Shown: piece after piece, positions 52,881-61,211 of the stretch
Numbering within the stretch: position 1 is the first letter of the stretch
Layout of the letters: the number at the start of each line of letters is the position of its first letter
Origin: Armatimonadota bacterium
Lineage (GTDB): Bacteria; Armatimonadota; Fimbriimonadia; Fimbriimonadales; Fimbriimonadaceae
Length of the DNA: 64,000 bases
Assembly (NCBI GenBank): GCA_017303935.1
Contig: JAFLBD010000001.1
Location: 62,001-126,000, forward strand
Direction: 5' to 3'
Made by a program: the position numbers and the translations under genes
The notes under the pieces: model-generated
What the model was told of the DNA's origin: nothing
What the model saw: only the letters and a program-made list of their open reading frames with translations
Databases searched by the model: none

Positions 52881-54586
52881 TACAAGAAGCAACGAAACCG
52901 CAAGTCTTCTCTGATACAGAAGGCCATGCTGAAAAGAACTACCTGAACGCGGGGCATACGCTCGCTTCGTGGCTGCTTACTAAGGACCACAAGCGAATCG
53001 CGGTGATGTACCTCATCAGCGTTTCGATCTTCTTCTTGGTAGGTTCGATCGCTGCGATGATGATCCGACTGGAGCTCACGTCCCCTCGCGGGACTCTGAT
53101 GAGCTCCGAAACCTACAATAAGACATTCACCGCGCACGGCGTCGTGATGATCTTCTTGTTCCTTATCGTTGCGATTCCTGGTGTCTTTGGCAACTTCTTG
53201 ATTCCGCTGATGATCGGCGCGCGTGACCTAGCCTTCCCGAGGTTGAACCTTGCGAGCTTGTACGCGTTCTGGATCGGCGGCATCATGGCGACCATCGCGC
53301 TTCTTTCGGGTGGCGTCGATACTGGCTGGACGTTCTATACACCGATGTCTTCGATGTATTCGAATGGCAATGTCACCTTGACGTTGGTAGGCGCGTTTAT
53401 TATCGGTTTTAGCTCCATCTTTACCGGGGTGAACTTCATTGCGACCATCCACAAGATGCGTGCGCCCGGCATGACTTGGTGGCGAATGCCGCTCTATGTC
53501 TGGTCCCACTATTCCACTTCCGTCATCATCCTCTTGGGAACGCCGGTTGTGGCTATCACACTGCTGCTAGTCGTAGTCGAGCGAGTGCTTCACATCGGAA
53601 TTTTCAGCCCAGAATTGGGTGGCGACCCGGTGCTCTTCCAGCACATGTTCTGGTTCTACTCGCACCCTGCGGTGTACATCATGATTCTCCCAGCGATGGG
53701 TGTGATCAGCGAAGTCATGAGCTGCTTTAGCCGAAACAAGGTATTCGGCTATCAGATGGTGGCCATGTCATCAATGGGTATTGCTGCACTCGGTTTCGTT
53801 GTGTGGGGACACCACATGTTCATCGCTTCTCAGTCGATGTATCAAGGCATCGTGTTCTCCTTGCTCAGCTTCTTGGTGGCGATCCCGTCCGCTATTAAGG
53901 TGTTCAACTGGACGCTCACAATGTACAAAGGATCGGTGTGGCTTGCCTCGCCGATGGTCTATGCACTCGGATTCATCGGTTTGTTCACCCTCGGTGGACT
54001 CACCGGTCTCTACTTGGCCTGCGTCGGAACAGACGTTCACTTGACCGCAACTTACTTCGTGGTGGCGCACTTCCACTACGTCATGGTCGGCGGAACCTTG
54101 TTGGCGTTCTTGGCTGCACTTCACTTCTGGTGGCCAAAGATGTTTGGGCGAATGTATCCAGAGGCGATCGCCAAATGGAACGCCGTCGTTGTCTTTATCG
54201 GATTTAACGTGACCTTCTTGCCACAATTCGTTGTGGGCTATATGGGAATGCCGCGCCGATACCACTTCTACTACTTTGCGCCGGAGTTCCAGATCTATCA
54301 CGTCATGAGTACTCTCGGTTCATCCGTTCTGGCGTTCGGTCTGATCATGCCGGCCTTCTACCTCACGAAGTCGCTCATCAGCGGACCAAAGGCACCGGCC
54401 AATCCGTGGGGCGCTAAAGGACTTGAATGGGAAGCTTGCACATCGCCTCCAGACAAGCACAACTTCCACGGAATCCCTGTGGTTGTGGGCGATGTCTACG
54501 ATTACAACGCTGAGGAAGAAGAGCTTCGATTGAAGGGCTTGGCACCACAGATGGTCACAAAGGACGATAAGGTGAAATTCATCTAA
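52877..54586 (+). CDS. ctaD: Cytochrome c oxidase subunit I
   Basis: 569 aa, 12 membrane helices. Heme ligands are in TAHGVVMIF and [12 protein letters not shown]; CuB ligands in FYSHPAVY and the pair in [15 protein letters not shown] (Tyr-Ser in place of the Glu of FGHPEVY) marks an A2-type proton channel, as in Rhodothermus caa3. The His-Tyr crosslink pair (H-P-A-V-Y) is present. The enzyme reduces O2 to water and pumps protons. Stop overlaps the ctaE start by one base. Confidence 0.95.
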   Translation: MIQEATKPQVFSDTEGHAEKNYLNAGHTLASWLLTKDHKRIAVMYLISVSIFFLVGSIAAMMIRLELTSPRGTLMSSETYNKTFTAHGVVMIFLFLIVAIPGVFGNFLIPLMIGARDLAFPRLNLASLYAFWIGGIMATIALLSGGVDTGWTFYTPMSSMYSNGNVTLTLVGAFIIGFSSIFTGVNFIATIHKMRAPGMTWWRMPLYVWSHYSTSVIILLGTPVVAITLLLVVVERVLHIGIFSPELGGDPVLFQHMFWFYSHPAVYIMILPAMGVISEVMSCFSRNKVFGYQMVAMSSMGIAALGFVVWGHHMFIASQSMYQGIVFSLLSFLVAIPSAIKVFNWTLTMYKGSVWLASPMVYALGFIGLFTLGGLTGLYLACVGTDVHLTATYFVVAHFHYVMVGGTLLAFLAALHFWWPKMFGRMYPEAIAKWNAVVVFIGFNVTFLPQFVVGYMGMPRRYHFYYFAPEFQIYHVMSTLGSSVLAFGLIMPAFYLTKSLISGPKAPANPWGAKGLEWEACTSPPDKHNFHGIPVVVGDVYDYNAEEEELRLKGLAPQMVTKDDKVKFI

Positions 54587-55251
54587 TGGCTAGCGGAATC
54601 ATGCACGAAAAGAACCACGATGTGGTTTATGAGCAATACGAAGAAATAGGTCAACAACAAGAGACCTACGTCTTGGGAATGTGGGCGTTCTTGGTGACCG
54701 AAGTCATGTTCTTCGGTGTGCTGTTCATGGCGTACATTCTGTACCGATGGAAGTACCAACCTTACTTCTTCATCGTTCACGAGCAGCTCGACTGGAAGCT
54801 TGGTGGCATCAACACCATGAACTTGCTGTTCAGCTCGTTCGCGATGGCTCTCGCGGTGCACTATGCGCAAACGAAGCAGAAGACAAAACAAATTCTCTGC
54901 TTGCTAACAACTATCGGATGCGCCTTTATCTTCATGGTCATCAAGTACAAGGAGTACAGCGACAAGATTCAGCACCACCACCTTCCTGGACCAAGCTTCC
55001 AATGGCATGAATCAGGTGTGCCAGCGCACATCGCTCAGCTGTTCTTCAGCTTGTACTTTGCTATGACTGGATTGCACGGAATCCACGTCCTCATCGGGAT
55101 TTTGGTTATCGGGACGCTCACCATCATGGTAGCGCGTGACCATAAAGCGATCACGGACTACGTGCCAACCGAACTGGTGGGTCTGTATTGGCACTTCGTC
55201 GACCTCGTGTGGATCTTCTTGTTCCCACTGTTCTATCTCATCCCAAGGTAA
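54586..55251 (+). CDS. ctaE: Cytochrome c oxidase subunit III
   Basis: 221 aa with five membrane helices. The pattern GMWAFLVTEVMFFGVLFMAYILYR, LLFSSFAMALAVH and the late TELVGLYWHFVDLVWIFLFPLFYL are standard for subunit III of caa3-type enzymes. A DHKAITDY loop precedes the last helix. Confidence 0.92.
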   Translation: MASGIMHEKNHDVVYEQYEEIGQQQETYVLGMWAFLVTEVMFFGVLFMAYILYRWKYQPYFFIVHEQLDWKLGGINTMNLLFSSFAMALAVHYAQTKQKTKQILCLLTTIGCAFIFMVIKYKEYSDKIQHHHLPGPSFQWHESGVPAHIAQLFFSLYFAMTGLHGIHVLIGILVIGTLTIMVARDHKAITDYVPTELVGLYWHFVDLVWIFLFPLFYLIPR

Positions 55252-55255
55252 TTCT

Positions 55256-55738
55256 ATGGCTACTGATACTCACGAACACGCGCATTCGCATCACATCACC
55301 CCAATCGGACATCTGTTTAGGGTATTCATTTCCTTGACAGCATTAATGGTGGGGACCATTTGGTGGGCACAGTTCGCTCTTGCGCACCCAGAAGGCGCAT
55401 TAGGTCTCAACAGGGCGGGCTTCTCGTACCTGAACAACATCGTTGCCATGGGAATCGCTGTTTTTAAGGCATATTTAGTTATCCAGATCTTCATGGGAGT
55501 GAAGTTCGCATCCAATGCGATCAAGACCTATGCGATCCTCGGTTTTGTTTGGTTCACGTTGATGTTCATTATGTTCACCGACTACGGAACCCGGCACTGG
55601 GAAGCCGTCAAGGGTTGGTCGAAGGAATCGCCACTGGCGATGCCGCGTGCTGACTTGCCGTACGAACAGAGCATCCCTTCGCGAGAGGAGATTCTCAACC
55701 AACCTCACACCGAATCAAGTCACGAATCTGGCCATTAA
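55256..55738 (+). CDS. ctaF: Cytochrome c oxidase subunit IV (CtaF-type)
   Basis: 160 aa with three membrane helices and a His-rich N-terminus (THEHAHSHH). The middle helix NIVAMGIAVFKAYLVIQIFMGVKF is the Cox4_pro signature. The C-terminal tail is soluble and longer than usual. Last gene of the respiratory operon, 4 nt after ctaE, followed by a terminator. Confidence 0.85.
   Translation: MATDTHEHAHSHHITPIGHLFRVFISLTALMVGTIWWAQFALAHPEGALGLNRAGFSYLNNIVAMGIAVFKAYLVIQIFMGVKFASNAIKTYAILGFVWFTLMFIMFTDYGTRHWEAVKGWSKESPLAMPRADLPYEQSIPSREEILNQPHTESSHESGH
55355..55364. repeat. Dispersed ACCATTTGGT element
   Basis: Exact copy inside ctaF (codons GTIWWA); flanks G on both sides, so only the 10-bp core matches. 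Confidence 0.5.
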
Positions 55739-55757
55739 TCGACGGCTCGATTCGAAA

Positions 55758-55786
55758 TTGGCTGGCCCAAAATTTGGGTCAGCCAA
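55758..55786. terminator. Terminator between ctaF and alr
   Basis: Arms TTGGCTGGCCCAAA / TTTGGGTCAGCCAA (one wobble) serve the two convergent genes. Plus side is followed by TCTTGTTT, minus side by TTTCG. Confidence 0.75.
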
Positions 55787-55792
55787 TCTTGT

Positions 55793-56896
55793 TTAGCCGT
55801 TCAAATATCGCTTAGGCACCCGCATCCCGATTCGAGTCGGAATCTCGTGGAGGTTGGTCTCTGCAAGGGGTGAAAGGTCCTCGATTCTTACCCCGTCCCC
55901 CACGATGACGGCAGTATCACCCACTGCAATGTCGGGGACACTCGTCACGTCCACCATCATCTGGTCCATGCATACCAACCCGACGACAGGGCATTTAACT
56001 TCCTTGACTCGGACAAATCCTTTGCTACTGAGCGACCGAGGATAGCCGTCGCCGTATCCGACCCCAAGCGTCGCGATCTTGCAATCAGCAGGACATACAT
56101 AGGTGCTGCTGTATCCCACTGTTTCTCCGGCTTTAACATCTCGGAGGGCGATCACCCGCGCATACCAAGTCAACGCTCGTTGGTGGTCGCCACCACAGAG
56201 GCTGTACAGATCGATCCCATAGGCAACAATCCCGACTCTAACCATTTGGTGAGAATGCTCTGGGTACTTCATCGTGCCGGCGCTGTTACTGCTATGAACG
56301 ATGTCTGGAAGGAGCGACAAACTATCTAGCTCGCGAACGATATCCCCAAATCTGTCGGCTTGCCGAATGGTCTTGGCGGCGTCAGTCGAACTGTCGACGT
56401 AATGGTGCGACAAGCCCTCAAGTTTCAAATTAGGCAGTTGGGAAATCTGTCGCACGAGTTCAACGGTGTCTTCTGGACGGCATCCAAAGCGCGCAATCCC
56501 AGTGTCTACTTCCAGGTGGGCGAATGCCGTCTTTCCGAGTCTTTTTCCGGCTTCAGAAAGCGACTTTGCGGCCTCCAGAGACTCGATACTCACCCGCAAA
56601 TCGTAATGGACGGCCTGGTCGGATTCAACGGGCAAAATCGGCGAGAGGATCAAGATTGGGCATTGGACGCCCGCTTCTCGAATCGCAATCGCTTCCGGCG
56701 CTGTGGCCACGCAAAGCCAATCGGCGCCGTGAGTCTCCGCGTAGCGAGAAATCGGCACAATGCCGTGGCCGTATCCATCCGCCTTCACCACCATCGAAAG
56801 CAGCTTTTCAGGACCAATCCTTGCCCGTACGGCCGCGAGATTGATGCCGATCGCACTTAAATCGATATCGATCCAGGTTCGAGGATATGCTTCCAC
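55793..56896 (-). CDS. alr: Alanine racemase
   Basis: 367 aa PLP enzyme that makes D-alanine for peptidoglycan. The cofactor lysine is in MVVKADGYGHG (about K38), the second catalytic Tyr in GETVGYSSTY, and GLSHHYVDSS, DIVHSSNSAG and LVCMDQMMVDVT are usual for the fold. The C-terminal beta domain is complete and ends HEIPTRIGMRVPKRYL. It begins 2 nt after the upstream peptidase stop, so the two are co-transcribed. Confidence 0.94.
   Translation of the reverse strand: MEAYPRTWIDIDLSAIGINLAAVRARIGPEKLLSMVVKADGYGHGIVPISRYAETHGADWLCVATAPEAIAIREAGVQCPILILSPILPVESDQAVHYDLRVSIESLEAAKSLSEAGKRLGKTAFAHLEVDTGIARFGCRPEDTVELVRQISQLPNLKLEGLSHHYVDSSTDAAKTIRQADRFGDIVRELDSLSLLPDIVHSSNSAGTMKYPEHSHQMVRVGIVAYGIDLYSLCGGDHQRALTWYARVIALRDVKAGETVGYSSTYVCPADCKIATLGVGYGDGYPRSLSSKGFVRVKEVKCPVVGLVCMDQMMVDVTSVPDIAVGDTAVIVGDGVRIEDLSPLAETNLHEIPTRIGMRVPKRYLNG
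56241..56250. repeat. Dispersed ACCATTTGGT element
   Basis: Exact copy inside alr (codons SHQMVRV); context CTAACC-ATTT-GGTGAG. Confidence 0.6.
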
Positions 56897-56898
56897 AG

Positions 56899-58593
56899 TT
56901 ATGATTGTGGCGCAGTTGGTGTGATCGTCACTTCGAGCGTCTTTCCATCACGAATGATGACGGCGACGACCGACTTACCGGCTTCAGCCTTGCTCAACGC
57001 CTCTTGCAAATCTTCGACGCTCTTTATATCGACCGTCCCAAACTTCACCAGAATATCGCCTGAGCGAATTCCGGCTGACTCGGCGGGAGAGCCTGGAGTG
57101 GCCCCATTGAGAACCAGTCCTCTGGGATCCTCGCTACCCATGTTTGGAATGAATCCAACCCGGACTCGGCGACTCGAACTTCCGTTCCCGCTGCCTTGCG
57201 GTGGTTGTGGCCCGGCGGCGAAGACTAGCCGGCTGTCGATTTTGTCAATCGACTTTATGGTGCGACTCACGACCTCAATGACGCGAGCCAATCCATCGAG
57301 ATTCAAAGTATCGAACTTGTCATTTTCGGTGTGGTACTCGTTGTGCATGTCTGTGAAGAAGAACAACGAAGGGACTCCTGCGGCGATAAAGCTGGCATGG
57401 TCGCTGTTTCCGGGACTGCTCATCACCTTGTTGTATCGCACGCCATCGATTGCCGCGCCATCCAGAATGGAGGAAAACTCTTTCGCCGAATTGACGCAAT
57501 ACACGGTGAGTGCGCCATCACGAAGCCGACCAATCATGTCCATGTTGATCATCGCTTGAGTTGACTTCAGCAACTCTGCATGGTCCCGCGCCCATGCTCG
57601 CGAGCCAAAAAGACCTTCTTCCTCACCGCTGTATGCTTGGAAAATCAGGGTACGGCGGTTCGACTTGGTTCTGCCAAAGTACTCGGCGAGTGCCAATACG
57701 CCCGAAGTTCCACTGGCATTGTCGTCGGCGCCATAGTGAATGAAATCGGTGCCGGTACGGGAACCGACTTCACCGTACCCTAGGTGGTCGAAATGACCGC
57801 CAATGATGATGAACTCGCTCTTAAGCTTTGGATCAGTGCCAGGCAACATACCGATGACATTGCGGCCCATTCCGGCGTTCGGGACCAGATCGGTGATCGC
57901 GCGGAACTTCACATCGGATTGTTGAACAGAATCGGGAGTGCCATATTTGAACGGTGTGTGGGCTTCGAAAGCTTCCTTGGTCATCGCCACCGCTGAGAAA
58001 TTTAGTTTCGACGGAATCCCATTCGAGCGTGCAAATCTAGGAAGTTCACTCCGTCCATCCGAGGGACCTCCCACCAAAATGACTCCCTTGACGCCCAACT
58101 GGCTGAGCATTAAACATCGTGCGGCGAGTCTCGTTTCCGGTTTGGAAGCTGTCGCAACTCGGTTTAGGGCAACCCATCGCCCTTCGACCTCTTCCTTCCG
58201 AATTCCGGATGTCATCTCGCCGATGTACGCGACAGGGCCGGTGAACAGAATTTGTGAGGTCGTGCCCACCACTGGGACGAATTCCTTGCCTAGCGCGAGC
58301 GAATGAGACACTCTGCCATTGATAAACGTGGCAATGTTTCGGTTGCTCGGTTTGACGTTGATTGTCACTGGATAGTCGTGAAAGAACGAGCCCTTCTCAA
58401 GCGGCGTCAATCCGTATTTCTTGAAGTGATCCGCAATGTAATTGGCGGCTTCGAACATCTGCGGCGACAAAGTCATCCGCCCTTCCATCTTCGGGTCCGA
58501 GAGAAATTTGACGTGACGGGCCGAAATCTCGGGATCAGTTTGGAATGATGGGGCGGACAGGGCAGCGACTGCGAGAACCAGAGCTCGAATCAT
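56899..58593 (-). CDS. Secreted M28 peptidase with PDZ domain
   Basis: About 564 aa. Signal peptide, a PA-like insert (about 110-210), then an M28 zinc aminopeptidase domain with ligands in GGHFDHLG, YGADDNASG, YSGEEEGLFG, NMDMIGR and EYHTENDKFD, and a C-terminal PDZ domain (LVLNGATPGSPAESAGIRSGDILVKFG). It likely releases N-terminal amino acids from peptides outside the cytoplasm. ATG at 58593 or GTG at 58596 both fit. Divergent from a TetR gene, 52 nt apart, which may regulate it. Confidence 0.9.
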   Translation of the reverse strand: MIRALVLAVAALSAPSFQTDPEISARHVKFLSDPKMEGRMTLSPQMFEAANYIADHFKKYGLTPLEKGSFFHDYPVTINVKPSNRNIATFINGRVSHSLALGKEFVPVVGTTSQILFTGPVAYIGEMTSGIRKEEVEGRWVALNRVATASKPETRLAARCLMLSQLGVKGVILVGGPSDGRSELPRFARSNGIPSKLNFSAVAMTKEAFEAHTPFKYGTPDSVQQSDVKFRAITDLVPNAGMGRNVIGMLPGTDPKLKSEFIIIGGHFDHLGYGEVGSRTGTDFIHYGADDNASGTSGVLALAEYFGRTKSNRRTLIFQAYSGEEEGLFGSRAWARDHAELLKSTQAMINMDMIGRLRDGALTVYCVNSAKEFSSILDGAAIDGVRYNKVMSSPGNSDHASFIAAGVPSLFFFTDMHNEYHTENDKFDTLNLDGLARVIEVVSRTIKSIDKIDSRLVFAAGPQPPQGSGNGSSSRRVRVGFIPNMGSEDPRGLVLNGATPGSPAESAGIRSGDILVKFGTVDIKSVEDLQEALSKAEAGKSVVAVIIRDGKTLEVTITPTAPQS

Positions 58594-58645
58594 CACGTAA
58601 GTTTACGGGATATTCCGGCTGGAATGGTGCCCAAAATTCGAATCA

Positions 58646-59242
58646 ATGCACGATCTAGACGCGTCTAACCATTTGGTGGAAAAGCTGCAACGACGCGAAC
58701 AGATATTACATCAAGCCTACGAAATTGCTGGCAATAACGGCATCGAAAACTTGCATGCAAGAACGATTGGAAAGGCACTGGGAGTGAATCACGCCGCGGT
58801 GCACTACTATTTCAGCACACGGAAAGACCTCCTGATCGCCTTGGCGAGCTATGCCCACTCTCGGTTTGTGGGAGACCTCGAACGGCTCCAAGCTGGTCAG
58901 CAGACAGGCCGGCAGAGACTCGAAACCCATATCGCTCTTTACGAAGCGTATGCCAAGCCAACGAGCCGGTTCTTCCGGGTGATGTCTTCGATGTTCGTCG
59001 CTGCGGCGGAGTTCGATGAAATCAAGAAGCAACTCAACGCCATGGTGAAGGATCAAGCGGAAAAGCTTGAGCGCGACCTGACTGCCGCAAAAGAAGAAAG
59101 GGCGATAAAGAGCGATAGCGTGTTCGCTCACGCGGACACGCTATCGGCTTTCTTGATGGGACTTTGCTACCGTTCGCAAATCGGTGGGATCGACGATCCA
59201 ACCGCTGCGGTTGATCAAGTTTTCGCTTCGCTTTTTAATTGA
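58646..59242 (+). CDS. TetR-family transcriptional regulator
   Basis: 198 aa. N-terminal HTH: RREQILHQAYEIAGNNGIENLHARTIGKALGVNHAAVHYYFSTRKDLL in pieces shows the TetR helix 2-3 pattern. The C-terminal ligand domain is unlike any I know. It probably represses the divergent peptidase-alr unit and itself. Its 5' end holds an ACCATTTGGT copy. Confidence 0.85.
   Translation: MHDLDASNHLVEKLQRREQILHQAYEIAGNNGIENLHARTIGKALGVNHAAVHYYFSTRKDLLIALASYAHSRFVGDLERLQAGQQTGRQRLETHIALYEAYAKPTSRFFRVMSSMFVAAAEFDEIKKQLNAMVKDQAEKLERDLTAAKEERAIKSDSVFAHADTLSAFLMGLCYRSQIGGIDDPTAAVDQVFASLFN
58668..58677. repeat. Dispersed ACCATTTGGT element
   Basis: Exact copy in codons 8-11 of the TetR gene (ASNHLVE); context CTAACC-ATTT-GGTGG. 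Confidence 0.6.
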
Positions 59243-59245
59243 AGC

Positions 59246-59554
59246 TTAGTTGACTCGGCGGATGTCTTCGCGGCGGACGATTCCGTCCTTTGGATTCGAT
59301 CGACCGAAGAACATCACCTTGTCGCCAATTTTGACCATCTGCGAAGGTCGAGTGTGCAAGGTGTGGGCGTCGCCATCGATTCGGATTCGATAAATCTGGC
59401 CACCCGATTCGACGGTAATGGACTCTCGAACTCGGTAACCGAGCTTTCCTGCGTATTGCTTTTCGCGCTTGATTTCGGTAACGCGATAGGTCGTGTCTGA
59501 AGTCGAATAGGAGATGGAGATCACTGCTGCGGCGAGGATTGAGAACGATTGCAT
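59246..59554 (-). CDS. Small secreted hypothetical protein
   Basis: 102 aa. Signal peptide (SILAAAVISISYS) and a basic beta-rich mature part (YRVRESITVESGGQIYRIRIDGD, KIGDKVMFFGRS). No family recognised. Convergent with tetR, only 3 nt between the stops, and divergent from purN. Confidence 0.6.
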   Translation of the reverse strand: MQSFSILAAAVISISYSTSDTTYRVTEIKREKQYAGKLGYRVRESITVESGGQIYRIRIDGDAHTLHTRPSQMVKIGDKVMFFGRSNPKDGIVRREDIRRVN

Positions 59555-59626
59555 GTCTAACCTATGGCAAAAGCCGTGCCAAATCGCAAATTCTGGACAG
59601 ATTTTTTCTAGAGGTAAAACATTGCA

Positions 59627-60187
59627 ATGAGCGCGCGCGTGGGAATATTGGTGGGCAAATCAGGCCGTGGGAGCAATATGACTGCACTCATCACTGCATC
59701 TATGGCCGGACTTGTTTCTGCAGAAATCGTCACCGTCGTAAGCCCATCTGCAACCGCGCCGGCATTGCTCAGAGCAGAGGAACTTGGCGTACCAAGTGGT
59801 TCGTTTACGAACACTGATCAATTACTCCAACAAGTTTCGAATTGCGATTTTCTTTGTTTGGCTGGGTTTCTATCTTTGATCCCCAACGAAGTATTGGAAG
59901 CATTTCCAAATCGCATCTTAAACATCCATCCGGCACTCCTTCCCAAATTCGGCGGAAAAGGGATGTACGGAATGAGGGTGCATGAAGCGGTCATTCATGC
60001 GGGCGAGAAGGAATCTGGCTGCACGGTTCACTATGTTGATGCCGAATATGACCATGGCCAGCGCATCATGCAGGCGTTCTGTCCGGTGTTGCCGAGCGAT
60101 ACGCCGCAGACTCTGGCAGAACGCGTGCTTACGCTTGAACACGCGACCTATCCCGCCGCTCTGGAGTTGGCGCTAAGAAGTGGATAG
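59627..60187 (+). CDS. purN: Phosphoribosylglycinamide formyltransferase
   Basis: 186 aa GAR transformylase of purine synthesis, using 10-formyl-tetrahydrofolate. Phosphate loop GRGSNMTAL, the catalytic Asn-His in ILNIHPALLP and the Asp in DAEYDHGQ are present. GAGG lies 12 nt upstream. The plsC-type gene overlaps its end by 8 nt. Confidence 0.92.
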   Translation: MSARVGILVGKSGRGSNMTALITASMAGLVSAEIVTVVSPSATAPALLRAEELGVPSGSFTNTDQLLQQVSNCDFLCLAGFLSLIPNEVLEAFPNRILNIHPALLPKFGGKGMYGMRVHEAVIHAGEKESGCTVHYVDAEYDHGQRIMQAFCPVLPSDTPQTLAERVLTLEHATYPAALELALRSG

Positions 60188-60803
60188 GCTCCACCATCCC
60201 GCGTACAGCCATCCGATCCTGTGGAAAGTCATTCTTGCAATTGGACGAGCATTGATGTGGATATTTGGTCGCCAACGGACAATCGGTGCGATGCAAATGC
60301 CGCGATCGGGTGGGGTCCTTTTGGTAGCCAATCACATTTCGGATGCAGATCCAGTTGCCTTGCAATGCGCATTTGATCGCCCAATCTTCTTTATGGCCGC
60401 CGAAGAGCTCTTCCAGATGAAGAGATTGGAGCCGATTATCCGGTGGTTTGGAACATTCCCAGTAAAACGAGGCACCCCAGACCGAGAAGCACTTAGGATC
60501 GCCATCGAACACTTGAAGATGGGAGAAGTGGTGTGCGTTTTCCCGGAGGGTGCGCTTTCTGCCGATGGCGAATTGATGCCGCTTCAACCGGGAGTGATTC
60601 TGATTTCTGAGAAGACAAAAGTTCCGATCTTGCCGGTCGGACTGATTAATACCGACGGAATCGTGCCATACGGCTCCACGACGCCGAGGATCTCGCGGCG
60701 CAAGGTGCGAGTGAATGTGGGGCAGATTCTGCAAGCCTCGATCCCAAAGTCGGAAGTCTTGCCCGCGATCGAAGCTTCGCTCCGAACGTTACTCAGTGAT
60801 TAG
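60180..60803 (+). CDS. 1-acyl-glycerol-3-phosphate acyltransferase (PlsC family)
   Basis: 207 aa. The HX4D catalytic motif is NHISDADPVAL, then WFGTFPVKRG and the FPEGALS substrate motif (a variant of FPEGTRS), ending with VPILPVGL. An N-terminal hydrophobic helix holds it to the membrane. It likely acylates lysophosphatidate in phospholipid synthesis. Start is a GTG at 60180. Confidence 0.82.
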   Translation: MDRLHHPAYSHPILWKVILAIGRALMWIFGRQRTIGAMQMPRSGGVLLVANHISDADPVALQCAFDRPIFFMAAEELFQMKRLEPIIRWFGTFPVKRGTPDREALRIAIEHLKMGEVVCVFPEGALSADGELMPLQPGVILISEKTKVPILPVGLINTDGIVPYGSTTPRISRRKVRVNVGQILQASIPKSEVLPAIEASLRTLLSD

Positions 60804-61211
60804 CACTCGTTCGGCAAGGATCAGCGCCACGAAGTCATCCACGGGCTCTGGTGGTTCTTGCATACTGCTCGGCAGAATCCTTCGCCATCCCCGTCGCTTG
60901 TTGTACTCCCAATAGCGCTCGCGGGCGGCGAGAGTCGTGTTCTTTTCGTCTACGACCAGAACGCCAAGTCCGGGAGCATGACGACTGATTCGTTCGACAA
61001 TCGCTTTGGATTTGGTGCCGCTACCGACAATCACGAGTGCAAAGTTCGCAATTTCCCTGACTTCATCCAGCCGGACTTCCAGATCATCGACTGGGCAGAC
61101 CTTGCGCCAAAGGAGCTGAATCTCTTCCTCTGCAGTCCGCCTAACGAGCGCCATCCCGACTTTACTTGAGCCGGGATCAATCGCCAGAACGGTCTTCTCT
61201 AGATAGCTCAT
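60789..61211 (-). CDS. YqgF/RuvC-like RNase H-fold nuclease
   Basis: 140 aa. The acid residues of the fold are in LAIDPGSSKVGMAL, VVDEKNTTL and PVDDFVALIL; the RERYWEYNKRRGWRRILPS stretch before the last Asp is typical of a YqgF-like group seen in cyanobacteria. Orthologues of YqgF process pre-16S rRNA; that this divergent member does the same is inferred. Its start overlaps the DUF3084 stop (ATGA). Confidence 0.7.
   Translation of the reverse strand: MSYLEKTVLAIDPGSSKVGMALVRRTAEEEIQLLWRKVCPVDDLEVRLDEVREIANFALVIVGSGTKSKAIVERISRHAPGLGVLVVDEKNTTLAARERYWEYNKRRGWRRILPSSMQEPPEPVDDFVALILAERVLITE

Noticed and set aside
53771-54301. 176-codon antisense ORF over ctaD
   Set aside because: Shadow of the ctaD frame, very rich in His, Glu and Arg, as expected for the complement of membrane-protein codons.
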